Below are positions 43,631-52,145 of a stretch of 64,000 nt of DNA, piece by piece. Position 1 is the stretch's first letter, and every line of letters begins with the position of its first letter. The stretch is taken from the NCBI GenBank assembly GCA_965223955.1, contig OZ245029.1:1-64000 (forward strand). Reading direction: 5' to 3'. Origin of the DNA: Bin75 sp965223955. Lineage in GTDB: Bacteria > Nitrospirota > Nitrospiria > Nitrospirales > UBA8639. Below the pieces are notes generated by a model. That model searched no databases, was not told the origin of the DNA, and worked only from the letters and a program-made list of their open reading frames with translations. Position numbers and translations under genes: made by a program.

Positions 43631-45778
43631 CTATTGATGGCCGTGCAACGCGACCGTCAGATCATCCACTGCGGGATCGAATGAGCCGCGCGCGGTGACC
43701 TTTCTATTTTCAAACACAAGATAACTGTCCCATCCATAGAAAAACAATAACCGGGACAGTCCTTGAACGGCTTTCGGGGAGAATCCGAAGTAGACCGTGC
43801 CCACGTGTCCGGGATGAACGGGATTGGCACAATTGACCAGCACGGCCACGTGATCTCCCGAGTACGTGGTTCCCTGAATCGTGATGCTCTGTTCTTCCAG
43901 GCTGACCTGCGGGCCACACCATTGAAGGATTTTGCCCACCCATGGATTGGTTTGGGGATGGCCCATGGCCAACACCGACTGCGCCTCGATCGAGACGGTC
44001 CGTTCATCCAACCAGGCCGTGTCGTCATGTTGCGAGCGGATCCGGTCAATCGCCGGTTTCAAGCTCTGTTGCTCGGGTTCGGGCGCGGTCGACGACAACA
44101 GCACCGCTCGTCGCGAGTCCGTGACCCATCCATTGAGTATCGGACTCATGGCTTGGCGGTCGAGCCGTCGAAAGGTCTGATACGCCGGATCGAGTTGCAC
44201 CCGCTGGGGCTTGGCCGGAACCCAAAAGGCTATGGTCTGTTCGGTTCCGCGAACGTCGATCAGGGTGCGATACTCCCGCCCCTGTTCCAACTGCACCACC
44301 ACGGGGACGCCCAGGCGATAGGCCGGCCCATCTTGCTTCATTTTCAGGGATACCCAATAGCCCGTTCGGGCATCGCGTTCGACACGCGTTTGCGCCATGC
44401 GGAGGTGCGGCGTTCCACTCCCGTGCACCCATTGGTTGAAGAACCATGCCAACTCCTTTCCCGACGTCTCTTCAAAGACCCGCTGTACCTGCGGCCAATC
44501 GGCATACGCACCCGAATAGCCGGTTATCATTGAACGAATCGCCTGAAAAAAGTCCCAGTCGCCGAGTTCGCGCCGCAACATGTGAAAGATCATGGCGGTC
44601 TTCTGGTATCCGATCGCGTTATCCACGCGGTTCTCTTTATGATGAAACTTCACCACCGGATAGTCGTCTGCCGGCTGCACGTACAAGTTGTATTCCATGA
44701 GCATCCGTTTGCGATGCGCGCGCGCCTCGTCCTTTCCCTCCATCCGTTCGTCGTAATAGTAGTTGGCGAGATAGGTCGTCAGCCCTTCCACCCAATTGCC
44801 CGTTTCGAAATGATTATGCACCGAGTTTCCCAGCCACGAATGCACGACCTCATGCCCCAGGGAATAGGGTTGGGTATAGCCTCGCTTCATGATCCCACTG
44901 CCCAACAACGTGAAGGACGGCAGGCCGATGCCACTGGGGAAGAAATTTTCCACGACCGCGAACTTGGGAAAGGGATACGGGCCGAGCAGTTTCGTGTACC
45001 ACTCGAGATAGCGCGTCGTGGCTTCCACGTACTGATCGGCGACGTGCGCGTCCTCGGGAAAGACATAGGTCGCGATTTCGATGCCATTCCACTGAGACGC
45101 TCGTTTCACGAATCGATTCGCCGCCAACGTCAAGGCTTCGGTTCGAGCGCGTACGTTCCACTCGGACGTCGCCGTGGTCTTCCCTTCCGTGAACGAGACT
45201 TCCTGACCATGCGTGACCGCTCTCCACCCCGCCGGTACGGTCGCGGTGACGCGAAACGTGGCGAACGACCCGGGGATTTCAGGGTACCAGGAGGTTTCCG
45301 AGGTGAGATAGACGCCCTCTTCACCGATATATCCCAAGGTCCTGTCGGGGCGCACAAACCGCAGGCCCGGCGACGCCGTGGGTGCATCCTGAATGCGACC
45401 TCGATAGGTTATTTGCACGCGCGTTTCGTCTGGTGGGGAGGACGCCTCCGGAAACCGGATTTCGATGGTGCGCGTCCATCCGGGGACTTCCTGTTTGTTT
45501 TCGACCGACGGCAAGTCTTCTTCCCAAAAGAGTAACGGGCCGTTCGCCAATAGAATTTCTTCGATTTCCAAATCCGGGTTCAATTGCACGCGCAGCACCT
45601 GCCCGGCATCCGGTCGACCGGTCAATTGGATCGTATCGCGAGCCATGAGCGTGTGGCTCTCCGGCTGGAGTTCGACGTGCAACTCGTGATGCCGAACGGT
45701 GACGTCCGACGCCTGCACGGTCAGGCTCATGCACAGGCTGATGCCCCACATGCCTGCGGTTGTCACGACTGCCCTCAT
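43631..45778 (-). CDS. Secreted M1-type zinc metallopeptidase-like protein
   Basis: Protein of 715 residues with an N-terminal signal peptide (MWGISLCMSLTVQA). N-terminal beta domain, then the M1 zinc site HEVVHSW with the third ligand Glu 18 residues after the second His (NWVEGLTTYLANYY). The exopeptidase GAMEN motif is absent; the matching place reads GIGLPSFTLLGSGI, so aminopeptidase activity is uncertain. Tyr for catalysis may lie in YQKTAMIFHMLRRELGDWDF. The C-terminal 150 residues are an added region not found in most M1 enzymes. Its start overlaps the ftsY stop by 4 bp, an unexpected pairing with the SRP receptor. Confidence 0.88.
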   Translation of the reverse strand: MRAVVTTAGMWGISLCMSLTVQASDVTVRHHELHVELQPESHTLMARDTIQLTGRPDAGQVLRVQLNPDLEIEEILLANGPLLFWEEDLPSVENKQEVPGWTRTIEIRFPEASSPPDETRVQITYRGRIQDAPTASPGLRFVRPDRTLGYIGEEGVYLTSETSWYPEIPGSFATFRVTATVPAGWRAVTHGQEVSFTEGKTTATSEWNVRARTEALTLAANRFVKRASQWNGIEIATYVFPEDAHVADQYVEATTRYLEWYTKLLGPYPFPKFAVVENFFPSGIGLPSFTLLGSGIMKRGYTQPYSLGHEVVHSWLGNSVHNHFETGNWVEGLTTYLANYYYDERMEGKDEARAHRKRMLMEYNLYVQPADDYPVVKFHHKENRVDNAIGYQKTAMIFHMLRRELGDWDFFQAIRSMITGYSGAYADWPQVQRVFEETSGKELAWFFNQWVHGSGTPHLRMAQTRVERDARTGYWVSLKMKQDGPAYRLGVPVVVQLEQGREYRTLIDVRGTEQTIAFWVPAKPQRVQLDPAYQTFRRLDRQAMSPILNGWVTDSRRAVLLSSTAPEPEQQSLKPAIDRIRSQHDDTAWLDERTVSIEAQSVLAMGHPQTNPWVGKILQWCGPQVSLEEQSITIQGTTYSGDHVAVLVNCANPVHPGHVGTVYFGFSPKAVQGLSRLLFFYGWDSYLVFENRKVTARGSFDPAVDDLTVALHGHQ

Positions 45779-46686
45779 GGGAGCTCCAGGAGCGCCTCGG
45801 CAAAGGCTTGCGCGTGAAAGTCCTGCAAGTCTTCTTCTTGTTCGCCGATTCCGATCAAGCGAACCGGGATGGCCAATTCCTCGGCAATGGCCAGCACGAC
45901 CCCGCCTTTTGCCGTCCCATCCAGCTTTGTGAGGGCCAAGCCCGTGACGCCGATGGCTTCATGAAATTGTCTGGCCTGGGCCACGGCATTTTGCCCGATT
46001 GTGCCGTCAAGCGTGAGCAACACTTCATGCGGAGCCCCGGGATATTCACGATCAAGCACCCGTTTCATTTTTTTCAGTTCCTCCATTAAATTGACATTCG
46101 TATGCAGCCGGCCGGCCGTGTCGATCAACATGACGTCCACACCCCTGGCTTTCGCAGCCGTAAGCCCGTCAAACACCACGGCCGACGGGTCCGCCCCTTG
46201 CCGGTGCTTGATCACGTCGGCCCCGATGCGCTTGCCCCACACTTCCAATTGTTCGATGGCCGCGGCCCGGAAGGTATCCGCCGCCACGAGGAGCGGGGTC
46301 AACCCCTGCTTGCGCAGACGGCCGGCCAACTTCGCCATACTCGTGGTTTTCCCCACGCCATTGACGCCTACCGCCAAAATCACGAAGGGTTTGGGACCCG
46401 TTCGGATGAGTTCGTCAATCGGCTTCGATTCCACGGACGCCAGGATATCCGCCATTGCCTGTTTCAATTCACGGATGGATTCCCGGGGATCTCCGCCCGC
46501 CGTGGCCCGAAGCCGTTCGATCAAACGATCCACCGTGCGCACGCCGACGTCCGCTCCCAATAACGACGCTTCGACTTCCTCCAATACCTCGGGATCGAGG
46601 CCGCGTCCCATCAATTGCATCAACGACCGCTGGACGCCGGTTCGCGTTTTCCCCAACCCTTCTTTCAGTCGATCAAGCCAGCCCAT
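45775..46686 (-). CDS. ftsY: Signal recognition particle receptor FtsY
   Basis: GTPase that docks SRP-ribosome complexes on the inner membrane. It has 303 residues, an NG-domain form with almost no acidic A domain. N domain: MGWLDRLKEGLGKTRTGVQR. G domain: VNGVGKTTSMAKLAGRLRKQ (P-loop), ADTFRAAAIEQLEVW, LIDTAGRLHTNVNLMEELKK, and TKLDGTAKGGVVLAIAEEL. The 25 bp spanning its ribosome-binding site and ATG are present twice (46679-46703 and 46757-46781), around a hairpin repeat. It overlaps the metallopeptidase gene. Confidence 0.96.
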   Translation of the reverse strand: MGWLDRLKEGLGKTRTGVQRSLMQLMGRGLDPEVLEEVEASLLGADVGVRTVDRLIERLRATAGGDPRESIRELKQAMADILASVESKPIDELIRTGPKPFVILAVGVNGVGKTTSMAKLAGRLRKQGLTPLLVAADTFRAAAIEQLEVWGKRIGADVIKHRQGADPSAVVFDGLTAAKARGVDVMLIDTAGRLHTNVNLMEELKKMKRVLDREYPGAPHEVLLTLDGTIGQNAVAQARQFHEAIGVTGLALTKLDGTAKGGVVLAIAEELAIPVRLIGIGEQEEDLQDFHAQAFAEALLELP

Positions 46687-46781
46687 GGGTTCGTGTTCCT
46701 TTAGTCAACGGAAGGCGCCATGAGATGGCGCCACTACAAATGAGAGAGAAGAGAGACAGCCCATGGGTTCGTGTTCCTTTA
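46679..46781. repeat. 25-bp direct repeat of the ftsY start region flanking a hairpin repeat
   Basis: CAGCCCATGGGTTCGTGTTC plus CTTTA occurs at 46679-46703 and again, identical over 25 bases, at 46757-46781. Between them is a GGCGCCATGAGATGGCGCC hairpin (46714-46732) with 20 to 25 bp on either side. On the minus strand the downstream copy is the working ftsY start, and the upstream copy is a second RBS plus ATG without a gene behind it. Confidence 0.85.
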
Positions 46782-46785
46782 CGCC

Positions 46786-47241
46786 TCAGGCTTCAACCAC
46801 CAGCGACGGCAAGGGGGTGAATGTTGCAAAACACTCGGTTTCCTTTCGGCGCATCCGCCGGGCCTGCCACTGGCTCCGCTCATGGTCATAGCCGACCAAA
46901 TGCAGGACTCCGTGAATCAGCAAGCGCAGGACCTCTTCATCCAGGGAATGGCCGAGCGCTTTTGCCTGGCGCCGGGCCGTGGGCACCGAAATCACGACGT
47001 CGCCGAGCAGGGGAGACACGCCGGTTTGGGCTTCCCGATACGCAAACGCCAGGACATCCGTGGTTCGATCCTGGTTCCGATACGTCCGGTTCAACCGCCG
47101 CATCCTCGTCTCGCCGACCAACCCGATACAGACTTCGGCTTCGGCCTCGTCAAGGAGCCGCAAGAGTCTCCTGGTGACGCGACGCAGCGTCCCCTGACGT
47201 ACCGACACACTTTTCACGCGACATTGAATACTGACGGACAC
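46786..47241 (-). CDS. ybeY: Endoribonuclease YbeY (rRNA maturation factor)
   Basis: Single-strand RNase for 16S rRNA 3' end processing and quality control. It has 151 residues with a GTG start. LVGETRMRRLNRTYRNQDRT and TDVLAFAYRE are followed by PLLGDVVISVPTARRQAKAL and the zinc motif HGVLHLVGYDH (three His). The C-terminal end overlaps nothing. It lies downstream of phoH, as is usual for ybeZ-ybeY, and upstream of ftsY. Confidence 0.95.
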   Translation of the reverse strand: MSVSIQCRVKSVSVRQGTLRRVTRRLLRLLDEAEAEVCIGLVGETRMRRLNRTYRNQDRTTDVLAFAYREAQTGVSPLLGDVVISVPTARRQAKALGHSLDEEVLRLLIHGVLHLVGYDHERSQWQARRMRRKETECFATFTPLPSLVVEA

Positions 47242-47308
47242 GACTCACTACGGAGTCCGGGGAACAGCCCGTTCACCCGGCTTGCTGGAGGAAACTGCCC
47301 GGTCACGT

Positions 47309-48313
47309 TCATTCATCGGCTGCCGCCGACGCCGCACCTTTGCCCGTTCCGTTTCCATGTTGGTTGTAGGCCTTGATAATCTCTTGCACCAATCGATGCC
47401 GGACCACGTCACTGTCCTGAAAATACACGAATTTGATCCCGGCCACGTTTTGCAGGATTTCCGAAATCTGAATCAACCCCGAAGGACGCTCGGGCGGCAA
47501 ATCGACTTGCGTGATATCCCCCGTCACCACGGCTTTGGAATTAAAGCCCAACCGCGTGAGAAACATCTTCATCTGTTCCGCCGTGGCATTTTGCGCTTCA
47601 TCCAGAATGACGAACGCATCGTTCAGGGTCCGGCCCCGCATAAACGCCAAGGGCGCCATTTCGATGTCCCCGCGTTCGATCAGGCGATTCGCCCGGTCCA
47701 TGTCCATCATGGCATACAAGGCATCATATAAAGGACGCAGGTACGGATGCACCTTGGCGAACATGTCGCCCGGAAGAAAGCCCAATCGCTCACCGGCCTC
47801 CACGGCCGGGCGGGCCAGGACGATCCGTTGCACTTCCTTTTTCGTCAGCGCCGACAGGGCCATGGCCATGGCCATATACGTCTTCCCCGTTCCCGCCGGA
47901 CCAATGCCGATCACGAGGTCATGTTGCCGGATGGCTTCGAGATAGATCTGCTGCGAGGGGGTTTTCGGAACCACCCACCCATTGGGCGTGAGAATGTGCG
48001 CCGTATCCAGGGAGGCAGCCGTTTCGGGTTGGTCGGTTTCCGCCGCCTTGAGCGCGCGGGTGACGTCTTCCGATCGTATCTGGCGCCGGCCGATCGTGCG
48101 TTCGGCCAATTCACACAGCAGCCCTTCGGCCCGCTCCACCGCTTCGGGCTGCCCTTCCAGGGTCACTTCATTGCCGCGGGCCGACACGCGCACGTGCAGC
48201 CCGTCTTCGATCAACCGGAGATGTAAGTCTCTCGGGCCAAACAGGTTGGAAAGATCGACCCCTTCACGAAGTGTGACTTTTTTCACGCGAGCGTTCTGGT
48301 CCAAGGGAGACAC
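47309..48313 (-). CDS. ybeZ: PhoH-like ATPase (YbeZ)
   Basis: Protein of 334 residues with a GTG start. The N-terminal 100 residues look like a KH-type RNA-binding part (LRLIEDGLHVRVSARGNEVT), followed by the PhoH ATPase domain: GIGPAGTGKTYMAMAMALSA (Walker A), IVLARPAVEAGERLGFLPGD, AFVILDEAQNATAEQMKMFL (Walker B) and KAVVTGDITQVDLPPERPSG. It works with YbeY in RNA processing. The C-terminus is a short, low-complexity tail (GKGAASAAADE). Confidence 0.94.
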   Translation of the reverse strand: MSPLDQNARVKKVTLREGVDLSNLFGPRDLHLRLIEDGLHVRVSARGNEVTLEGQPEAVERAEGLLCELAERTIGRRQIRSEDVTRALKAAETDQPETAASLDTAHILTPNGWVVPKTPSQQIYLEAIRQHDLVIGIGPAGTGKTYMAMAMALSALTKKEVQRIVLARPAVEAGERLGFLPGDMFAKVHPYLRPLYDALYAMMDMDRANRLIERGDIEMAPLAFMRGRTLNDAFVILDEAQNATAEQMKMFLTRLGFNSKAVVTGDITQVDLPPERPSGLIQISEILQNVAGIKFVYFQDSDVVRHRLVQEIIKAYNQHGNGTGKGAASAAADE

Positions 48314-48422
48314 ACGATACGTCTACGTATTCTAACAAAGGGGCTCATCGACCCACAAGAAAAAGATGTGTGACAAGAGCGTGACGCGCCGCCAACATCG
48401 TGCGGAGCCTGACTCTCTCGCT

Positions 48423-49250
48423 TTACCGCTTCTGGCAGGCCGGGCACACAAACGACGAGCGTTCGCTCATGAAACATTGAATCCTGGTCCCGCACCCGTT
48501 CGGACAGAGCGCGCCTTTCTTTTGATACACCAGGTGCCGGTCCTGGAATTGTCCCCGGGTCCCATCCGGCGCCACAAAATCACGAATCGACGAGCCTCCC
48601 ATGCGGATCGCCTCCTCCAGCACGCATTGCATGGTTTCAAACAACACGCAGATTCTTCTCCTCGATAACCGACACCCGCGTGCGTGCGGATGGATGCCGG
48701 ATCGAAACAACAGTTCATTGGCGTAAATGTTCCCGATACCGGCGATCCGGTGTTGATTCAACAACACGGCCTTTACCCGGCCACGGCAGGATTTGATCAC
48801 GTCCACAAATTCCTCACCGGTCATCGTGAACGGATCACGGCCAAAACGGCGTTGGCGATAGGCCTTCCAGGCTTCCTGATCCAGGAGCGACAGCCTGCCG
48901 AATCGACGGGCGTTCCAATACCACACCTCCGGTTGCGGCCCATTGGCCAGCCGCATGATCATATGCACGTGTTTCGCACTCGGAACCGATTCACGCGTGA
49001 AGAGCAACAGGCCCGTCATGCCCAGTTCCGCGACCACTACCCGTTTCTCGGCCTCCCGCTCGCAGACCAGGACCACGCTCTTCCCATGCCGCTGCACCTC
49101 CACGACGCGCGTGCCGGTATACCAGGAGAGGGACTCGATGCCTTGCCGGACGATATCGTCCCGTCCGATCCAGATCTGCTCTATCGTGGACCCGACCACG
49201 GCTGCATGTACTTGTCGTCGAACCACTTCGGCTTCGGGAAGTTCCGGCAT
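48423..49250 (-). CDS. mutM: Formamidopyrimidine-DNA glycosylase MutM (Fpg)
   Basis: Repairs 8-oxoguanine and FaPy lesions by excision and beta/delta-elimination. With the start at MPELPEAEVVRRQVHAAVVG (49250) it has 275 residues. The catalytic N-terminal Pro-Glu, the GRVKAVLLNQHRIAGIGNIY helix-two-turn-helix and the DFVAPDGTRGQFQ loop are present. The C-terminal zinc finger is CPNGCGTRIQ...VCPACQ, whose first pair is spaced C-x3-C instead of the usual C-x2-C. A short non-coding gap separates it from phoH. Confidence 0.95.
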   Translation of the reverse strand: MPELPEAEVVRRQVHAAVVGSTIEQIWIGRDDIVRQGIESLSWYTGTRVVEVQRHGKSVVLVCEREAEKRVVVAELGMTGLLLFTRESVPSAKHVHMIMRLANGPQPEVWYWNARRFGRLSLLDQEAWKAYRQRRFGRDPFTMTGEEFVDVIKSCRGRVKAVLLNQHRIAGIGNIYANELLFRSGIHPHARGCRLSRRRICVLFETMQCVLEEAIRMGGSSIRDFVAPDGTRGQFQDRHLVYQKKGALCPNGCGTRIQCFMSERSSFVCPACQKR

Positions 49251-49403
49251 CGCGATCCTCCAAGCACCAGGGTCAGCGTATCGGCAAAAGCAAGAACCCG
49301 ACAACCGGCAGCACGCCGTCGCTGACAAGCCGGTTGCGCGAACCCTCTGCGGCTTCTATACTAGTGAGACAGCCATTGACTGCCCTTCATCAGAAAGCAG
49401 GTT

Positions 49404-49763
49404 ATGTCCCAACTCGACGTCCAATTCGTTCAAGACCGACTCAGCCATGCCAAATGCGCCATATGCAAAAAGAGCCGGTTCTGCATCGACAGCCGATCCA
49501 TGAAGGAAGACGGGGACTGGAAGGGTCTCTGCCTGGACTGCTATTATACCTTTCCGGTCTACACGGATATGGAGTTTTATCTCCGAACCCAGCCCGACGT
49601 GCAATATTGGCTCAAGGAAATTACCTGTCCCCAGTGCAGCCATCGGGGCGTCACGCTGGACTTTCGCATTGTCATGTCCGTACGGGAGTCCCGCTATTTC
49701 GTGGCCTGCGAGCATTGCCAGCATTCATTTACCGAACAGTCTTTTCTGGAAAGCTTTGAATAA
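49404..49763 (+). CDS. Hypothetical protein with multiple CxxC zinc-binding pairs
   Basis: Protein of 119 residues (MSQLDVQFVQDRLSHAKCAI). Cysteine pairs are CAIC, CLDC, CPQC and CEHC, enough for two zinc sites. The stretch VQYWLKEITCPQCSHRGVTL and FVACEHCQHSFTEQSFLESF resemble small rubredoxin- or zinc-ribbon-like domains. No membrane helix or signal peptide. I do not recognise a family. A 68-residue acidic protein gene begins 5 bp later, which suggests a two-gene operon. Confidence 0.75.
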   Translation: MSQLDVQFVQDRLSHAKCAICKKSRFCIDSRSMKEDGDWKGLCLDCYYTFPVYTDMEFYLRTQPDVQYWLKEITCPQCSHRGVTLDFRIVMSVRESRYFVACEHCQHSFTEQSFLESFE

Positions 49764-49768
49764 CTCTT

Positions 49769-49975
49769 ATGAACGATTCTGAACCCTCCACCCCACCCCA
49801 GGACCCGGTTCCCGACACAGACGACGCTTCGCCGGATTCGCCCAAAGCCAAGAAGGAAATTCACGTGGTCTCGATTCCTCACGATGACGACATGATTGCC
49901 GAGGAAATGGCTGAACTCTTTGGCGAAGATGAAGTGACCCACAAACACGGCAGTACCGAGCCTGAGGGCGACTAG
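49769..49975 (+). CDS. Small acidic hypothetical protein
   Basis: 68 residues. The N-terminal half is Pro/Asp/Ser-rich and probably disordered (MNDSEPSTPPQDPVPDTDDA); the C-terminal half has VVSIPHDDDMIAEEMAELFG and EDEVTHKHG. It begins 5 bp after the Cys-rich protein gene. No family is recognised. The strong bias to acidic residues without a membrane segment suggests a soluble partner or regulator. Confidence 0.6.
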   Translation: MNDSEPSTPPQDPVPDTDDASPDSPKAKKEIHVVSIPHDDDMIAEEMAELFGEDEVTHKHGSTEPEGD

Positions 49976-49981
49976 TGCGAA

Positions 49982-50150
49982 GGGCAGACACGCGGCCTGC
50001 CCCTACCAGAATGCCCCATGATCCCGTAGGGGACGGCCTGCGTGCCGTCCCGAATTGAGGGCGCGACGCCAACGGCCAAAGAGAACGACCCTGGATTCCC
50101 GATTAGATCCCCGATTAAGAACGTCGGGGACAGGCGTCGGGAATGACAGA
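49982..50150. repeat. Repeat cluster, including a copy of the rpoD-embedded unit
   Basis: GGGCAGACACGCGGCCTGCC (49982-50001) is followed by the 30-bp unit at 50026-50055, which matches rpoD codons 37-46 at 29 of 30 bases. TGGATTCCCGATTAGATCCC and ACAGGCGTCGGGAATGACAG follow. No gene seen. Confidence 0.7.
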
Positions 50151-50167
50151 ACGATGCATGAGGCGGG

Positions 50168-50950
50168 TCAGTGCTTGGGGAACCATGGGATGAACGCATT
50201 GGTGGTCCGTTGATACTCCCGGTAGTCCTCGCCCCGGCCGGCTAAGGCCTGTGCTTCGGCCAAGGGGATGCCGCTCACTTTGAGCAAGGCTCCGATCATG
50301 ACGACCGGCCCCACGAGCGTCAGCCACCAGCCTGGCAATCCGATACTCATCACCACGTAGGCACACCAGTGCACGCCTTCACAAAAGTAATTGGGGTGCC
50401 GGGAATATCTCCACAGTCCCCGTCGACAGGTTTTGCCTCTCTTGCCGGGGTCTTGCCGAAATCGTTTCAACTGCGCATCGGCCACGGCTTCTCCTCCTAC
50501 CCCCAAGGCCCAGATGACCACTCCCAGGACTTCCCACGGCTGCCACGTGGGGTCAGGATTCGCCATCAGGACCGGCAAGGGAATCGACAAGACGGCGACG
50601 GCCACGGCCTGTCCTACAAAATACGCAAAGAAATAGAACTCGGCCCGCCCGCCCCATTGTTTGCGAAGCGACCGGTATCGTTGATCCTCGACGACCCCAC
50701 GGATTCGGTTGGCTGCAATATACGACGCGAGGCGAACCGCGTAGACCGTTGCCATGGCGGCCACCACCAGGCGATGACTCACGTCACCCGTGGTCATCAG
50801 ACCGAAACCGATGGCCACCAGGCCGAATCCCACACAAAACCCCATATCCGCCAACGACGCATTCCGATGTACCCATCGGTATCCCAGCCACAGCCCCACC
50901 ATCATGGGTGTGGTCAGGAGCCAGGCCCATACGGGGAGTTCCCAGTTCAT
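50168..50950 (-). CDS. DUF1295 family membrane protein (steroid-dehydrogenase-like)
   Basis: Integral membrane protein of 260 residues, with about six hydrophobic segments (WAWLLTTPMMVGLWLGYRWV, FGLVAIGFGLMTTGDVSHRL, FYFFAYFVGQAVAVAVLSIP). The DUF1295 motif is GLWRYSRHPNYFCEGVHWCA with the conserved RHPNYF. Such proteins are related to 5-alpha-reductase and isoprenylcysteine methyltransferases and often modify lipids or sterol-like molecules. The gene stands alone. A small gene starts in the opposite direction 123 bp away. Confidence 0.9.
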   Translation of the reverse strand: MNWELPVWAWLLTTPMMVGLWLGYRWVHRNASLADMGFCVGFGLVAIGFGLMTTGDVSHRLVVAAMATVYAVRLASYIAANRIRGVVEDQRYRSLRKQWGGRAEFYFFAYFVGQAVAVAVLSIPLPVLMANPDPTWQPWEVLGVVIWALGVGGEAVADAQLKRFRQDPGKRGKTCRRGLWRYSRHPNYFCEGVHWCAYVVMSIGLPGWWLTLVGPVVMIGALLKVSGIPLAEAQALAGRGEDYREYQRTTNAFIPWFPKH

Positions 50951-51073
50951 GGTCTTGGTGTTGGCTCCTGCAACCGTGCGAACCGTCTCGTCCGTCTCAA
51001 CCTTTGTCTTGAGGATATTGACCCCGGGAGAAGCCTTGTGTATGGTGAGCCGCTACGTTTAGGAGGTGCGCTC

Positions 51074-51328
51074 ATGAATGATCCGTTAATGCAGGCCTAC
51101 TTGGAAGTTGAACGTTCCATGCAACGCTATAATGAGGTCCTTGATCAATATCTGCTCTCTCTCCAATCCGCGGAGGGAGCGGATGCCACAAAACTCGAAC
51201 GCATGACCGCCGGAACAAAGGCCATGAGGGATAGTAGCAGCATCTTTCTGTCCTATGCGAAATTTGTGGCCTATGGCATGCCGGAGAGCGAAGATCTCAT
51301 CGAAGAGGAGGATGATCTTCAAGCCTGA
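51074..51328 (+). CDS. Small hypothetical protein with strong ribosome-binding site
   Basis: 84 residues (MNDPLMQAYLEVERSMQRYN, then EVLDQYLLSLQSAEGADATK) with AGGAGGTG 6 bp before the ATG. Mostly helical and soluble, with an acidic tail (ESEDLIEEEDDLQA). No family is recognised. The Shine-Dalgarno match and the clear end favour a real gene. The frame is open further upstream, but that part lies opposite the DUF1295 gene. Confidence 0.65.
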   Translation: MNDPLMQAYLEVERSMQRYNEVLDQYLLSLQSAEGADATKLERMTAGTKAMRDSSSIFLSYAKFVAYGMPESEDLIEEEDDLQA

Positions 51329-51610
51329 TCCCCACTCGTCGGCAGGCCCCGAGGGCGTGGCCTGTTCCTTGTGACTGTCTGAAACGTCTCTCCACGGCAA
51401 TGTGCCGGATCTCTGAGCCTACCGTTGTCATTCTGAGCGAAGCGAAGAATCTCTCGCTCAACAACCGAACACCTGTACTACGAGATCCTTCGCCTACGGC
51501 TCAGGATGACCACTCTGGTATTTTGTTCAGGATGACAACAAGACAAGGGCTACCCTCTGTCCTTCAGTGGTCATTCTGAATTCAGCAATTGTGATGAGAG
51601 AGACAGGTCA
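51329..51610. repeat. Repeat-rich gap before tRNA-Pro
   Basis: GTTGTCATTCTGAGCGAAGC near 51426, GAATCTCTCGCTCAACAACC near 51447, and CCTTCGCCTACGGCTCAGGA near 51487 are the same unit that fills the MITE-like copy 3 (27855-27950). A further GTGGTCATTCTGAATTCAGC lies near 51567. No gene seen. Confidence 0.6.
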
Positions 51611-51687
51611 TGGTCGGGGCGAGCCGATTTGAACGGCCGACCTCTCGCACCCCAAGCGAGTGCGCTACCGAGCTGCGCTACGCCCCG
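51611..51687 (-). tRNA. tRNA-Pro (anticodon GGG)
   Basis: 77 nt including an encoded CCA end (51611-51613). Acceptor stem CGGGGCG / CGCCCCG, D arm GCGCAGCTCGGTAGCGC, anticodon arm CTCGC-TTGGGGT-GCGAG with GGG at 34-36, and a T arm containing GTTCAAATC. All stems pair, so the gene looks functional. It lies 45 bp beyond the end of the MerR-like gene on the same strand. Confidence 0.95.
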
Positions 51688-51732
51688 ACGATGATTCCAT
51701 TTCCGGGAGAACGGCTGACCTTGTTTTCGGGT

Positions 51733-52089
51733 TCATGAGAGGAGGTCCTGACGACTGGGGTCATCCAACTTGTCCACGATATCCCGGAGTTCTTCTTTGA
51801 TTTGCTGTACCTGTCCGCCCGGAACCGCGGGGCGCTCCCCACCACGCCGGCGACGCCAGTGCCGTTTGAGGCCCGTAATCGTATAGCCTTCATCATAGAG
51901 CATCCGTTTGATTTCCAGTACGGTTTCGATCGTCTGTTTATCATAGACCCGATGTCGCCCCGGACTCTTTCTGGGGCGAAGAAACGTGAACTCGGATTCC
52001 CAAAACCGCAGCACGGACGCCGGTAATTTCGTAATCGTACTGACTTCACCAATTTTATAAAACGCCTTGTCCGGGAATTTACTCGCCAT
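51733..52089 (-). CDS. MerR family transcriptional regulator
   Basis: Protein of 118 residues from MASKFPDKAFYKIGEVSTIT. The MerR winged helix-turn-helix (YKIGEVSTITKLPASVLRFW, FRPRKSPGRHRVYDKQTIE) is followed by a short helical C-terminal part (GQVQQIKEELRDIVDKLDDP) that lacks an effector-binding domain. This 'MerR downstream of ihfA' arrangement is common in several phyla. The target genes are unknown. The upstream in-frame ATG at 52128 would add 13 residues. Confidence 0.88.
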   Translation of the reverse strand: MASKFPDKAFYKIGEVSTITKLPASVLRFWESEFTFLRPRKSPGRHRVYDKQTIETVLEIKRMLYDEGYTITGLKRHWRRRRGGERPAVPGGQVQQIKEELRDIVDKLDDPSRQDLLS

Positions 52090-52145
52090 GGGTCTTCCCA
52101 ACGACGGCCTCCCTGCCGGCCGATGCACGCGGTTGGTGTACGGCT

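Noticed and set aside
50369..51073. Long N-terminal extension of the small protein at 51074
   Set aside because: The extension lies opposite the DUF1295 gene, and the AGGAGGTG site points to the start at 51074.
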